Shown here: piece by piece, positions 27,801-40,700 of the stretch
Position numbering within the stretch: position 1 is the first letter of the stretch
Layout: each line of letters opens with the position of its first letter
Assembly (NCBI GenBank): GCA_033782935.1
Contig: JAWQEG010002486.1
Span: 118,501-182,500 of the forward strand
Source: Petrolisthes cinctipes
Lineage: Eukaryota > Arthropoda > Malacostraca > Decapoda > Porcellanidae
DNA: 64,000 nucleotides
Direction: 5' to 3'
Notes under the pieces: model-generated
The model's database searches: none
Told to the model about the DNA's origin: nothing
The model's input: the letters and a program-made list of their open reading frames with translations, nothing else
Position numbers and translations under genes: made by a program

Positions 27801-30800
27801 TATGCTAGGAAATAGGACCAGAAGAGCTAAAGTAATGGTGTTCTGTTGCTTGGAATAGTTTGAAGGATTTAGTTGCTCCAGATTTACGAACACAAAATTT
27901 CCCCCTAAAGGGGAGATTCACTTTTTAATGAATTGGAGGGATGTTGATTCCTCCAAACTATGCCATGAAACAGATCCCCTATTAGTACCACTGATGGTGT
28001 CTATTTTCTGACTTACGGTATATTCCACAGTCATTCATAGTGGTTTGTAAGCACTCAAACGAAAGAATCTTAGCCGTGTTAATGACTTCTGGGTGAATTA
28101 TTTAATTAATTTGGTGAATAAACTATGCAGTGATCATCATTATCTAACTGTTAGATAGATTTTGTGAATACAGATACTCGGCTCTTGGAAAATAATGAAG
28201 CCTTACAGGTGTGGTTGGTTGGGAAGCTAACAAACGAATACCACCGTGGAATCGACTCTTTAGTTTGGAGGAATCAAAGATCTTCTAATTCACCAACAAA
28301 ATAATCTCCCCATAAAATTATTAATGTTATTACTATTTTTATTATTATTATTATTAGAATTATTATTATTACCTGAAATAATTGGAAACTTTATCCAATA
28401 CAGTATACGGGAACTATTATTATTATATTAAAGAATATATACTGTATAACTAATGGTTGTTGTTATTATATTAATTAAAAAGTATTGTATAACTAAAAAA
28501 AAAAAGTTATACAATACTTTTTTGTTAATATGATAACAACAACCATTAGTTATACAGTATATTATTATTATACAGTATGTTATTATTATTTTACAGGATA
28601 TTTAGAGGAAAATGACTGTAAACAAGCATCAAGACATTTATTAAAAGAGCTGCCAGAACTCTCAGAATGTGCTCAGCTGCTCCAGAGAGGACGAAGAGTG
28701 AACACACGAGTTGGCAACCAAACACTACAAGACATGTTGACAGATTATTCTAACTCTAGAGATCATAGTAAGTATTTATGTATGTGTGTGTTGGCAAATT
28801 ATTCTAACTAGAGATGTATGTGTTGGCAGAGTATGTATGTGTGTACACGTGTATCTGTGTGTTGGTAGAGTATGTATGTGTGTGTTGGCAGAGTATGTGT
28901 GTGTGTATGTGTGTGTTGGCAGAGTATGTATGTGTGTGTTGGCAGAGTATGTGTGTGTGTGTTGGCAGAGTATATATGTACAGTCGCGGTCATATATAAT
29001 CATCCATATAGGGGTAACTCATGTAAGATTTTGACAGCTTCCCTCTGTTCCTTAGATGATAAACTTTCCAATAAATAGGTTAACTACCATCTTGTAATTT
29101 AATACAAGCAGCTACGCACTACTTAAAACAATAAACATCATATGTGAACGTGAAAACATTAGACAGTAAATTGTTTGAGATACCCATATGTGGATGATTA
29201 TTATTGACCGTGACTGTATGTATGTGTGTGTTGGCAGATTATGTATGTGTGTATGTGTGTGTTGGCAGATTATGTATGTGTGTGTTGGCAGAGTATGTTT
29301 GTATGTATTGGCAGATAATGCTAACTCTAGAGATCATAGTATGTGTGTATGTATGTATGTATGTATTGACAGATTATGCTAACTCTAGAGATCATAGTAA
29401 GTATGTATGTATGTATGTAGTAGTAGTAGTAGTACCATAGTATTATTATTAGTACTAGTAGTACCATAGTATTATTATTATTATTATTATTATTACAGTT
29501 ATGGATTGCCTCAACACCAACCCAGCCTCCTTCCAAAATGTCTCAAAAACTGAAGTATTATATAAGCAAGTCAAAAGCCTCACCTCAGACATTGTGGAGA
29601 ACAAGTATGCCATTAAACAGGTATGTATGTATGTACTGTATGTCATTATATTGTATTAATATATATTAAGGGTAATTAATTTTATAACAAATATGCTGAA
29701 ATACAGGTATATACGTATGTATGTCAGTATGTTATAGTCTATTGTCCTTTCCAATAAGAAAATTGGCTGTTATTTGTGCGAACACATTGGTAGAGGTGGT
29801 ACTCCTGCTACTGTTTTGTTTACATTCTCACCAAGCATTCCACCTTCAAAAAATATTTATATTTCTTCACTTAGTGCACCTATTACATAAACTAGGCAAA
29901 TTTGGTTTAGGTAATTGGATTAAGCATTATTTGTACAACTATAATACAATTGCTAAAACTCTGAAAGGTAATTACAGCGAGTATAAGTATGAGAATATAA
30001 TCTTACGGTTTATACAACATTTTACTTATCATTGGTATTTGCAGCAACTATGAAAATAATTTTAGAATAAAACATATGCATAAAATTTTCTTGAATACGG
30101 TCGTCCTTTCAAATTTTACATAAAAAGAACAATGGGAGAGAAATGGATGGATTTGTATGGATATGTTGCATCTTATTAACATGTTGACATGACTTGATGG
30201 AGGGGGAGTAAGGGAGGGGGGAGGAGGTGGATGTAGTTGCAAAGTACCACCAGCATCAATGTACTTTTAGTACTCTGTAGTAATATCAGCTTGAACCCCA
30301 CTGACAGAAAGGTTGATTAAATTGGCACCAATTTTTACAGCCACCTGATTGGTTCAACCCACCTTTATTCCGTCAGTGACTTAAGGACCCAGTGATCATG
30401 TATAAAATTTGGAGGTTTCTGATTCCACCTACCCATGCCACGAAACAAGCTCCTTCCTTATAGGTGGTGTTTCTTGGCAATATTTGAAGGACTCATTTAC
30501 CTCCAAATTTCTGACTACAACACAGGGTCCCTTAACAATCTTTACTGCTATATATTATATGGCAATTATTTCAAGCTGGTATTACTACAGAGTACTAAAT
30601 GTTGGTACAAGTAAGCATTATTAGCCAATATCCCCCCAAATGTTGTAAATAATTCTTTGTAGTTAGCAACAAATAGCAAATAATTCATAAAAAGCCTTTA
30701 ACATTTTTGTACAAGAAAAAGGATACTGAATATTTACAGCTGACTTAAAGAGACAAAGAGAAAGAGCAGGATATAAAGGGAGCTGTACTGGAGAAGTGGC

Positions 30801-31675
30801 AGCAGGGTATCAACAGCCGGAAACGTCATACTTGCCAGTTAAGATTTGCTAGACTATAAGTGTTGGTGTGTTGTGTGTTGGACAGAAACACCAATAATGT
30901 ATATGACAATGTATATAATATATAATATTATATATCTTGCCATCAGACTAAGTGTGTTGGTGTGTTTTGTGTTGGACAGAAACACCTACACACACCAATA
31001 ATGTATATAAGAATGTACAATGTTATAATGTTTATCTTCCCACCAGAGTAAGTGTCTTAGTGTGTTGGGTCAGAAACACTTGCCGTACACACTTCACACA
31101 ACACACACTAATAATGTATATAATAGTGTATGTAATACAATGTTTGTATTATTACAGAGAAAGTGTCTTGGTGTGTTGGGTCGGACCAAGCAGAGAACTC
31201 GTACCTCCGTGTTACAGAAACAACTTCACAAAGCATGCAACAATAACAGTAAGTTGCTTAAGGGACCCTGTGTGTGATGTAGAGTACTGTAGTCAGAAAA
31301 TTGGAGGTAAACGGGTCCTTCAAATTTTACCACGAAACATAGACAGGAGGAATCAGAAGCCACCAATTCCAATACAAGATCACAGGGTCCTTAATATTGC
31401 TGGTGTTGACCATGTTGTGGTATTGTATGCAAGAACATCAATGGTATGGCTCTGTAGTGTGTCTATAGAGTCATCGTATCGGTACCACATCATCGTATAC
31501 AAGAACATTTGTTTCTATGAATGTCCACACTGGGGATCAAACCAGGATACTCGCATTGCAAGACCCAGGCTTTAACGTATAGATAAATGCAAATGTGTGT
31601 GTTTGTGTGTATGTTTCTCTGTGTTTATGTGTATTAATGAAATTGAATTTGTGTGTGTTTGTATGTATATACATT

Positions 31676-31709
<34 letters not shown>

Positions 31710-34700
31710 GCTTGACTGCATTGGTATATAAACTAAGTGATCATTTATAAATTATTCAAGGAGTAGGTTTTTCATAGACAACATTATTTTTATTCTTAAT
31801 TTATTTTCAAGTGTGTATTCTCAGTTCAACATAATTCCTAAAAGCCTGGATATACAATGAATAAATACTTGTATCCACCACTTCACATAATAGGATATAT
31901 TTTGTGATAAATTTAACCAACACTGTACTACCCTTTTAATTGATTAACCCAATGCATTTTAATTCAACAGTAGTGGAGATAAATGCCACCTCCCCTGACA
32001 CCTTACCTGGCTCCTCTCACCACCATAAGAAGCCTCTACCTGTGGATATAGTGAGTGATGACAGCTCCTCACACCATCACCATCCTCACCTCCATAACCA
32101 GCCTCCGCCTGTGGATGTAATTGGTGATAATGGTTCCTATTCCAGCATCAATTCACTCATCACTCCACCAAGCTGTCTGGTCCCCGACGACTTGAGGCAT
32201 GACGACACGAACTCAGCGCCGTTCATGAATCAGGATTCGTTTACAACACCACAACGAAGGAAAGGGTGAGTCACTTCATCTCCTTGCACCAGAATTGATC
32301 ATACAGGTTACCACCCCTGTTTGCTGGGGGTGGAGGGCTTGAGTCACCTGTCTGAGGCCTTCCTACTTAGGCAGCCAGAGCTGAAGGTGACTCAGATCCT
32401 GTTTCGGTGCAATAGCCACGGAGTGAGGGGCACGGGGAACCCCTCCTTTGTAAGATTTCCCTAGCAAAGGGTTACCTCCAGCGTGGAGATGAAGGCCTGG
32501 TATATATATATATATAATTGGAAAGCCTGTGATTCCTCCAAACTATGCCACAAAACAGATCCCCTATTAGTACCATTGAGGGTATCTGTTTTCTGGTTTA
32601 GTTAAGAGGAGTCAGTAGACCTCCAAATCACCGACAAGAGAATCTCCTCTTCAGGTTAAAATTATGCTGTTATAATGGTGTTTATTTTCTTCATGTACAG
32701 TCGTGCTAAGAGAAGGGGTCACGGCGCTGAACCAACTACACCAGGCGCCAGTCCTGTTATGGATACTGAGACTAGCATTATGGTAAGGCTATTTATTAGT
32801 AGTATTAGTATTATGTTAAGGACCCTATGATTGTGTATGAAAATTGGAGGCTTCTGATTCCTCCTGACCGTGCCACGAAACAAGCTCCTTCCATATACAG
32901 TACGCAGTTGTGTGTGTTTCATGGCAATGTTTTGAGAACTTATTTATCTCCAATTTTCTGACTAGATCACAGGGTCCCTTAACACAAGTTTCATAATTTA
33001 ATTAGAGGGAGATTCTCTTTCTTGATGGCTAATTGGAAGGCTAACGAATCCATCAAACTGTCAGGAAACAAGCAAATCACCTCAGTGTTAGTAATAGGGC
33101 ATCTGTTTCGTGGCATGGTTTGGAGGAATCGCAGACCTTCCAATTCACCAACAAGAAAATCTCCACTGTACAATACTCCACAACAATTGACAAAACCCCT
33201 CATTATACACTTGTTGTTATGGATGTTGTTGTTGATATTGAAGTTCCTCAAGCTGTCTGGCTGAGCAGCCCCATGTTATGGATGTGTATTTTGAGTATAA
33301 TAATAAGCTGTCTCAGGAAGCATAGCCACAATATACACATTCTAATTATACTGCTATCATATTAAAAAAATACATTACACACTCATATACAATAATACTC
33401 AAAATACATTACACACTCATATACAGTAATCTCTGGTTATACACCATTGTTGTTATGGGTGTATATTGTACTATTATCTATGAATATGTGTACAGTATAC
33501 CCTCATTATATACCTACCTAGTGTATGGGTGTGTAATGTACAGTCTCCTCCATTTCCACGTTCATCATTTCCGGCGTTGTCAATGTGTGTATCCCACAAG
33601 GTGTGAATTGCCAATTTTGACTCGTATCTGAAACAAATGCCATTATGAATCAGCATGAGGGTGATGGGTGGGTGGGGGTGGCTTAGGATTGATGCGGAAT
33701 TATACGGAGGAAAGGTAGGCTGGGAACTAATGCTTATACATTATACATTAACTTATACAACAAACATGACTCTGTGTTACTACAACATTGTGGCGATTAT
33801 GAATATTTGTTATTAATGTTTATCTTATTAGGAGCATCATTCACTCTTACGGCAACAATCATATAGACTCAGTCAGACAAGTGCTGAATATATGACCAAC
33901 GATAAGCAACTCATCATTGTTACTATTTCATGCTCTGCATCATAATGTTAATGATAATAATTGCACTAAGTATATTATGTTAAGTGTGTAGTTTGAACAC
34001 ATCATGGTACTCTGGCTACAACATGACACACCATCACCAGGCATCTCATAATTTGCTTTAGGCTCGTCCCTACAAGTTAGTAATTGAAGTGTGCTTCTCA
34101 TTTGTTGTTGTTGTTGATGTTCTCCCGGGGCAGAATGGCCTCCAGTCCCACAGACCCCTGGTACACTCTGGTCGCAGTGAAAAACAAATTAAAATAAATG
34201 AGGGGCTGGCCCTATATGCCTGGGCTACTGAAGCACATCCCAGGGAAATGGAACCAGAGCTTACTGGACCAAGGAGTCTGGGGGCCTCATTGAGGAGGGT
34301 CTGCATGGTCCTATATGCCTGGGCTACTGAAGCACATCCCAGGGAAATGGAACCAGAGCTTACTGGACCAGGGAGTCTGGGGGCCTCATTGGGGGGAAGG
34401 TCTTTGATCCCCAAGTCCATGTTACCACAAGAGCTACAAGTGGGGCTGCACCTTCCATGAGACCAGCCCTGAAGGGACCATAAGGGGGAGGGAGTTTACA
34501 CTGCTGCATACAAAGGGATAATGCACCCCTGTGTGCTGGCGGTCCACACAGCAGTGAAAAAAAAAAAAAAGCCTCCGGTTGCAGTACACCTCACATGTAT
34601 TTTTAATCCATGTGGGCAGATCTCGTCAAATCCACTAGAAAGTGACCAGATCCTACAACAATCTTTATTCTATCCCTGTGGAGGATGGCAACTATTCACA

Positions 34701-37700
34701 GAGAATAAAGTCAGCCCCCCTGGGCAAATCAAATACTGTACTGTACCCTGCATATTTCTTTGGTCACAACTTATATTCATTGCTACTGTGACTCATAATC
34801 ATATCACAATGATGAAATACTGTACTGTACCCTGCATATTGGCATACAAGATGTGTGTAAATTATCAGTGTGAGGCAGTAGCCACCCATAAGTCCTTTTC
34901 CCCATATAAACATGTATTCATACTGTGTGATTTTTACGTACACAAGTCCCTCTGTCGCGCAATATGCGAACCTACTGTATATAATCTAAAATACAGCATC
35001 TTCTCTTTTGCAGAAAATACTGAACAACCTTTACGAAAACACGGCCTTGCATGAAAAGATAGCAGCCAACATCAACCGTGAACTGGGAGGACAAAACAGC
35101 AACAACAACAACAACAATAACAGGTTTCTACCAGCATCACAGCCTACATACACACACAACTACAACAATAATAACTTGATATCAGACAGGAGGGGTGGTG
35201 TTGTTGGTGGTGGTGGTGTGTGTGGTGTTGGTGAAGCAGCAGGTAATCATGGTGTTGGTGTTGGGTTGGATAGCATCGTCACCAACGTCATCTCGGAAAC
35301 CACAGCTGACCCCGAGTTTGAGACCTTCCTCGATGAAGTGTTTGGTATGTTTATAATTATATACAGTATATGTATTCCACCTGTATGTATTCCTGTGTAT
35401 TTTATTTGAGTTCATCTGGTCCTCTTTGTTGTTTCCTGCATTACTCTGGAGGAATTACGGCACTCCAATGTACAGTCGTGGCACATAGTCCTTAAACAGA
35501 CTTTCCCTTACACCCTGGTCAAGGACTATGTGCCATGACTGTACCAAAAGTGTATTATGATCCCCTTAACGACCATTTGATTGTGTATGAAAAATTGAAG
35601 GCTTCTGATTCCTCCTGACTGTGCCACAAAACAAACTCCTTCCATATAAGTGGTGTTTCCTGGTATACTTTGGAGGAATCAAGGCAATCCAATGTACCAA
35701 AAGTGTATTATTATCCCGTAAAGAGGAAAATAGTGTTAGGATTCAATTTAGCTTCCTTCATATAATTATATATTAGTTTTAAAATGTCAACTTTGGAGGA
35801 ATCAGAGACCTTCCAATTTACTAGCAAAAGAATCTCCTTTTAATTAAGTAGTATTGTTTTATATATATATATATATATATTCGGTATATTAATTGTTTTG
35901 TTAATTTTTTTACAGGTGCATCATCTTTCCCTACAACAACAACAACGAGACCTGAAGGACCTGACCAAGATATTGCACTTACACATCATCCCAATCCCAT
36001 CCATCCCAATCCCTCTACTATACACCATATCAATCCCATCCCTCCCTTCCACCACCATCACAGTTCCCTCCCGAACTCTTGCCTTCAATCCCCTTGCTCC
36101 CACCACCATCCCAATCCTATCCCTCCCTCCCATCACAGGTCCCTCCCTAACTCTTGCCTTCAATCCCCTTCCTCCCACCACCATCCCAATCCTATCCCTC
36201 CCTCCCATCACCATCACCATCACAGGTCCCTCCCTAACTCTTGCCTTCAATCCCCTTCCTCCCACCACCAACCCTCTACCCACCATCCCAATTCCCTCCC
36301 TAACTCTTGCCTTCAATCCCCTTCAATCCCCTTCAATCAGTCCCCTCCCTTACACTCTCACATGAAAACTACCAATAGCACTATGTCATCCCTGTCACCC
36401 ACGCCACTCCCCTCTCACTCTCGCTCTCGCTCTGTCGAACCCAGCGTGAGAGGGAAGGAGAGGAGGGGAAGGAGGAGGAGGGAGAGGTCTGAGAGTGATT
36501 TGTGTGAGAGACCAACAAGATTCTCTAATTTAACAAGTCCAACATCAAGGTACATACAGTATATATGATTGTGTATGTGTGTCAGAGTTGACCAGTTGTG
36601 TGTGTGTGTTTCAGAGTTGACCAGTTGTGTGTGTGTGTTTCAGAGTTGACCAGTTGTGTGTGTGTATGTTTCAGAGTTGACCAGTTGTGTGTGTGTTTTG
36701 CTGTTGTTATGTAATCACTGAAAATATAACTATGTAAGTATAATACAACATTATTGTTATTAGGTTTGTTATTGTTTTATAATAACTATAATAACTTGGT
36801 AGACCCACACCCACACACTGACACACACACAGACACACTCAAACCATTCATTGTAGTACTTAAGATAATAACCTCTGTTTACATATAGACTGTACTATAT
36901 TTATCTATTTGTATCTATGAATATTAATTTTAAAACTATTACAGACCAGAAGCAGTTAGTCATCAGCACCAAGAGGTCACATCCCCAGAGACACACAGTC
37001 ATGCTGGATCACCAACAGGCAAGAAATTGACGAGAGGAAAACAAGATAAGAACAACACCAACAGCAACAAGAAAAAGAAGAAAAGGAATAAATACTCAAA
37101 CAAAGATGATGACAAGACGTTTGGTGAACAGCTGTTAAAAGAATTTGCCGAGTTTCAGTCATCGCGTCCAGACAAGTGCAGCGAAAATGACGGTGTGGAG
37201 ACGACAGCAACAACAACAACACACTCAGAGAAAGTCATGAAGAAAGATTCTGTTGCACCTTCCACTGAACACACAAATAGTAATAATAATAATAATAATA
37301 ATAACATGACTGGAACTGGAGTACAAGAGATGTGTAATGCAGAATCTGTCAGTCAGGAATTATCATTACACACTTCAACACAGAATAGTATTGAGGGACC
37401 ACCAATGAACATAAACACTCACACATGTAAAGAAGGACTGACCAATCAATATATTAATTCCTCTAAACCAGCATCAGTTAATTTGAACATGACTTGTGAA
37501 GGTGATGCAAAGTTTGGGCAAAATATTGAACCAAGATCAGAAAATTTGAAATTTACTCATGAAGGTGATGTGATCAGTAAATCTGTCCACAAACACTATA
37601 GTAAACCCCTACACATTGAATTGTACGGTGATGACACACACGTAACACGACCACCTATGGGGGTGGGAGGAGGGGGTCTGCTCACCCAGGCAACACCACC

Positions 37701-40700
37701 GTCTCCCGTGAAAGTCATGAGTAATAGCATACCAGGCATCATGGGGTCTGCCCTAACCAGTCAGACATCCTCTCCCATTAAAAACAACAACTACACCCTG
37801 ACTGAAACCATTCCAGGCATAGAGTGTACCTCAACCAATCAAGTAAACAACAACTACACCCTGACTGAACTGAAGCCCTTGGTGCCTTACATGGAGGGTT
37901 CATACGTGGTGGAAGAAAACACTGGTATTCTGTACCCTTGTAGCGGTAGTGAAACAATGTCTTCTACCGCCGCCCCAAGCGACCCCATTCAATATCTACC
38001 ACCACTACCATTTCTCGTTTCTCCTAGTACCCCTGCCACTGGTAGTGGTGTTGGTGAGGCAGCAGGGAGTCATAGTGTTGGTGTTGGTGAGGCAGCAGGC
38101 GTTAGTAGCAGTAGTCAGCAGCAGGGTGTGTCAGCAGAGAATCATGGTGTGGGTGTTAGTAGCAGTAGTCAGCAGCAGGGTGTGTCAACAGTCAATGACA
38201 CATCGCCTTCCACCACCACCACTAAAATTTTTCTGCCTCCCATGACACAAAAAGAAGTGAACGAAGGTCAGGTTATTACCATCACTGCTCCCAACCAAGG
38301 TACTCTTACTGTTCTGTACTCTACTACACACACACACATGCATGCACTCACGCAAATACATATATAAAACAACACAGCACACATACGCACACACAAAATA
38401 GCACAACACAGCACATACATACGCACACTCACAAAACAACACAACACAGCACATACATATGCACGCGCACACACACATGCACACACACATACATACAAAG
38501 CAACACACACACATACTGTTGTTTTCAAGGATTGGCAACATATAGAAATTGTACGACTATGTAACCACAATACAACATTATTAGTAGTATGTAGTTTGTT
38601 GTTTTGTAATCACAGAGTCACTTGGTACACACACACACACACACACATCATTGCAGTACTTACACAATAATAATAATAATAATAACTTTTCATTATATAA
38701 TAATCTCTGTAAGAATTCCTGTGGACAACAACTGTACTTTACAATATTCATACACACACACACACACACATCACTGCAGTACTTACACAATAATAATAAT
38801 AATAACAATAACCTTTCTTGACATATAGTCTAATTGTAGTATTAACATTTGCTTCATGGGACTGGAATGTTTAGGAGACCCTGTTATCATGTATGAGACC
38901 TGGTGGCTTCTGCTTCCTCCTGACTATGCCACGAAACAAGCTCCTTTCATGTAGGTGTGTGTGTTTCATGGCAATGTTTGAAGGACTCTGTAACCTCCAA
39001 TTTTCTTACTACATCACAGGGGTTATTAAGGGGATAATACACTTTGGGTAAATTAGAGTGCCTTGATTCCTCCATAGTATGTCAGGAAACAGGATTAAAT
39101 TAGCAAAAGTGATGGTGGCCTGTTTGTTGTATGGAATAGTTTGGGGAAATCAGTTGCTCCCTTTAACAGGAGATTCTTTTGAGAGTAAATTGGTGGGCTA
39201 CTGGTTCCTCCAAACAATGCTACAAAACAGATCCCCCATTAAAGTAGCAATGAAGTCGTGTATCCTGGCATAGTTTGGAGGAATCACAGATCTTCCACTA
39301 AGGGTTGATCCCACAGAGGTTGGTAGTGGTTTGTAAGCACGCAAACGAAAGAATCTTAGCTATGTTAATGACTTATGGGTGAAATATATAATGAATTTGC
39401 TGAGTAAACTATGCAGTGATTATCATTATCTAACTGTTTTAATAGATTTTGTGAATACGGATACTCAGCTTTTGGAAAATAATGAAGCCTTACAAGTGTG
39501 GTTGGTTAGGAAGCTAACAAACAAATTCCACTGTGGAATCGACCCTAAATCACCAACAAGAGAATCTCCCCATATGAAAGCCTCATTTATATACTGTATT
39601 GTGAAACTGATAAAGGGACCCTGTGATGTAGTAAAAGAATAGGAGGTAAATGAATCCTTCAAATATTGCCACGAAACACACACACACACACACACACACC
39701 TATATGGAAGGAGCTTGTTACCTGGCATAGTCAGGAGGAATCAGAAGCCTCCAATTCCCATACACGACGAACACAAGGGCCTTAAGAACCCTGTAATCAT
39801 GTATGAAAATTGGAGGCTTCTGATTCCTCCTAACTATGCCACGAAACAAGCTCCTTCCATATAGGTGGTGTTTCGCGGCAATATTTGAAGGACTCTTATA
39901 ACTCCAATTTTCTTACTACATCACAGGGTCCTTAAGAATTGATAATGCAATTTTTAATGATGAGATTCCCCCCCTCCCCCCCTAGATGAACCAACCATGA
40001 TGATTGTACAACTTCCTGAGACTGAACAACAACAAGAACAACAACCACCATCATCATCATCATGTTTACCAGAGCAGGGCCCCATCATGAGTCTTGGCAA
40101 TAGTAATAACAACACTGTAATAAATAATCCCCTTATGGATATACCTAGCATAGCAGAAATACAAGCGGATATGAAGAAGTTGGGACGCAAAAGAAGGAAA
40201 GGTGGGCAACAAGTATATTTAATTTTTTTGTACAGTTTACAGTTGTTGGTGTCTTTAGGTGATAAATTGAGATGTGGTATGAGTGAGAAGGCAATTGGTA
40301 TTGAGTGTGGAGTGGTTGATAGAGTGAAGCGTAATACATTGAGATGGTTTGGACATGTGGAGAGAATGCAAGGCGGGGAGTTTGTAAGGAAGGTGTATGG
40401 AAGTGAAGTTGTGGGACCTGGTGTGAGAGGCAGACCTCTGGTTAGGTGGCAGAACAGAGTGGAAGAGTATGTAAAGGAGAGAAACGTGAAGGGCAGAGGG
40501 GGGCTTGAACAAGGAGGGAGTGTTGGAACAGGGAGAACTGGAGACACTTCTGCCGTGGCCACCCCCTTGGAGGGAGTGCCCGGAGGGAACGAGGCGTCAG
40601 AGCTATAGATAGATAGATAGATAGGTGATAAATTATGCAGATTGCTTTATAAGGGACCTGAGTGATGTAGTCAGAAAATTGGAGGTTAGCGAGTCCCTCA

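Noticed and set aside
35921..36316. Minus-strand and alternative plus-strand frames over NPAT exon 8
   Set aside because: Open only because of the minisatellite; exon phases select a different frame.
39954..40608. A gene with RWFGHVERM motif joined to NPAT exon 10
   Set aside because: The frame runs through the exon 10 donor into a LINE tail with its own target duplication; splicing to exon 11 keeps phase.
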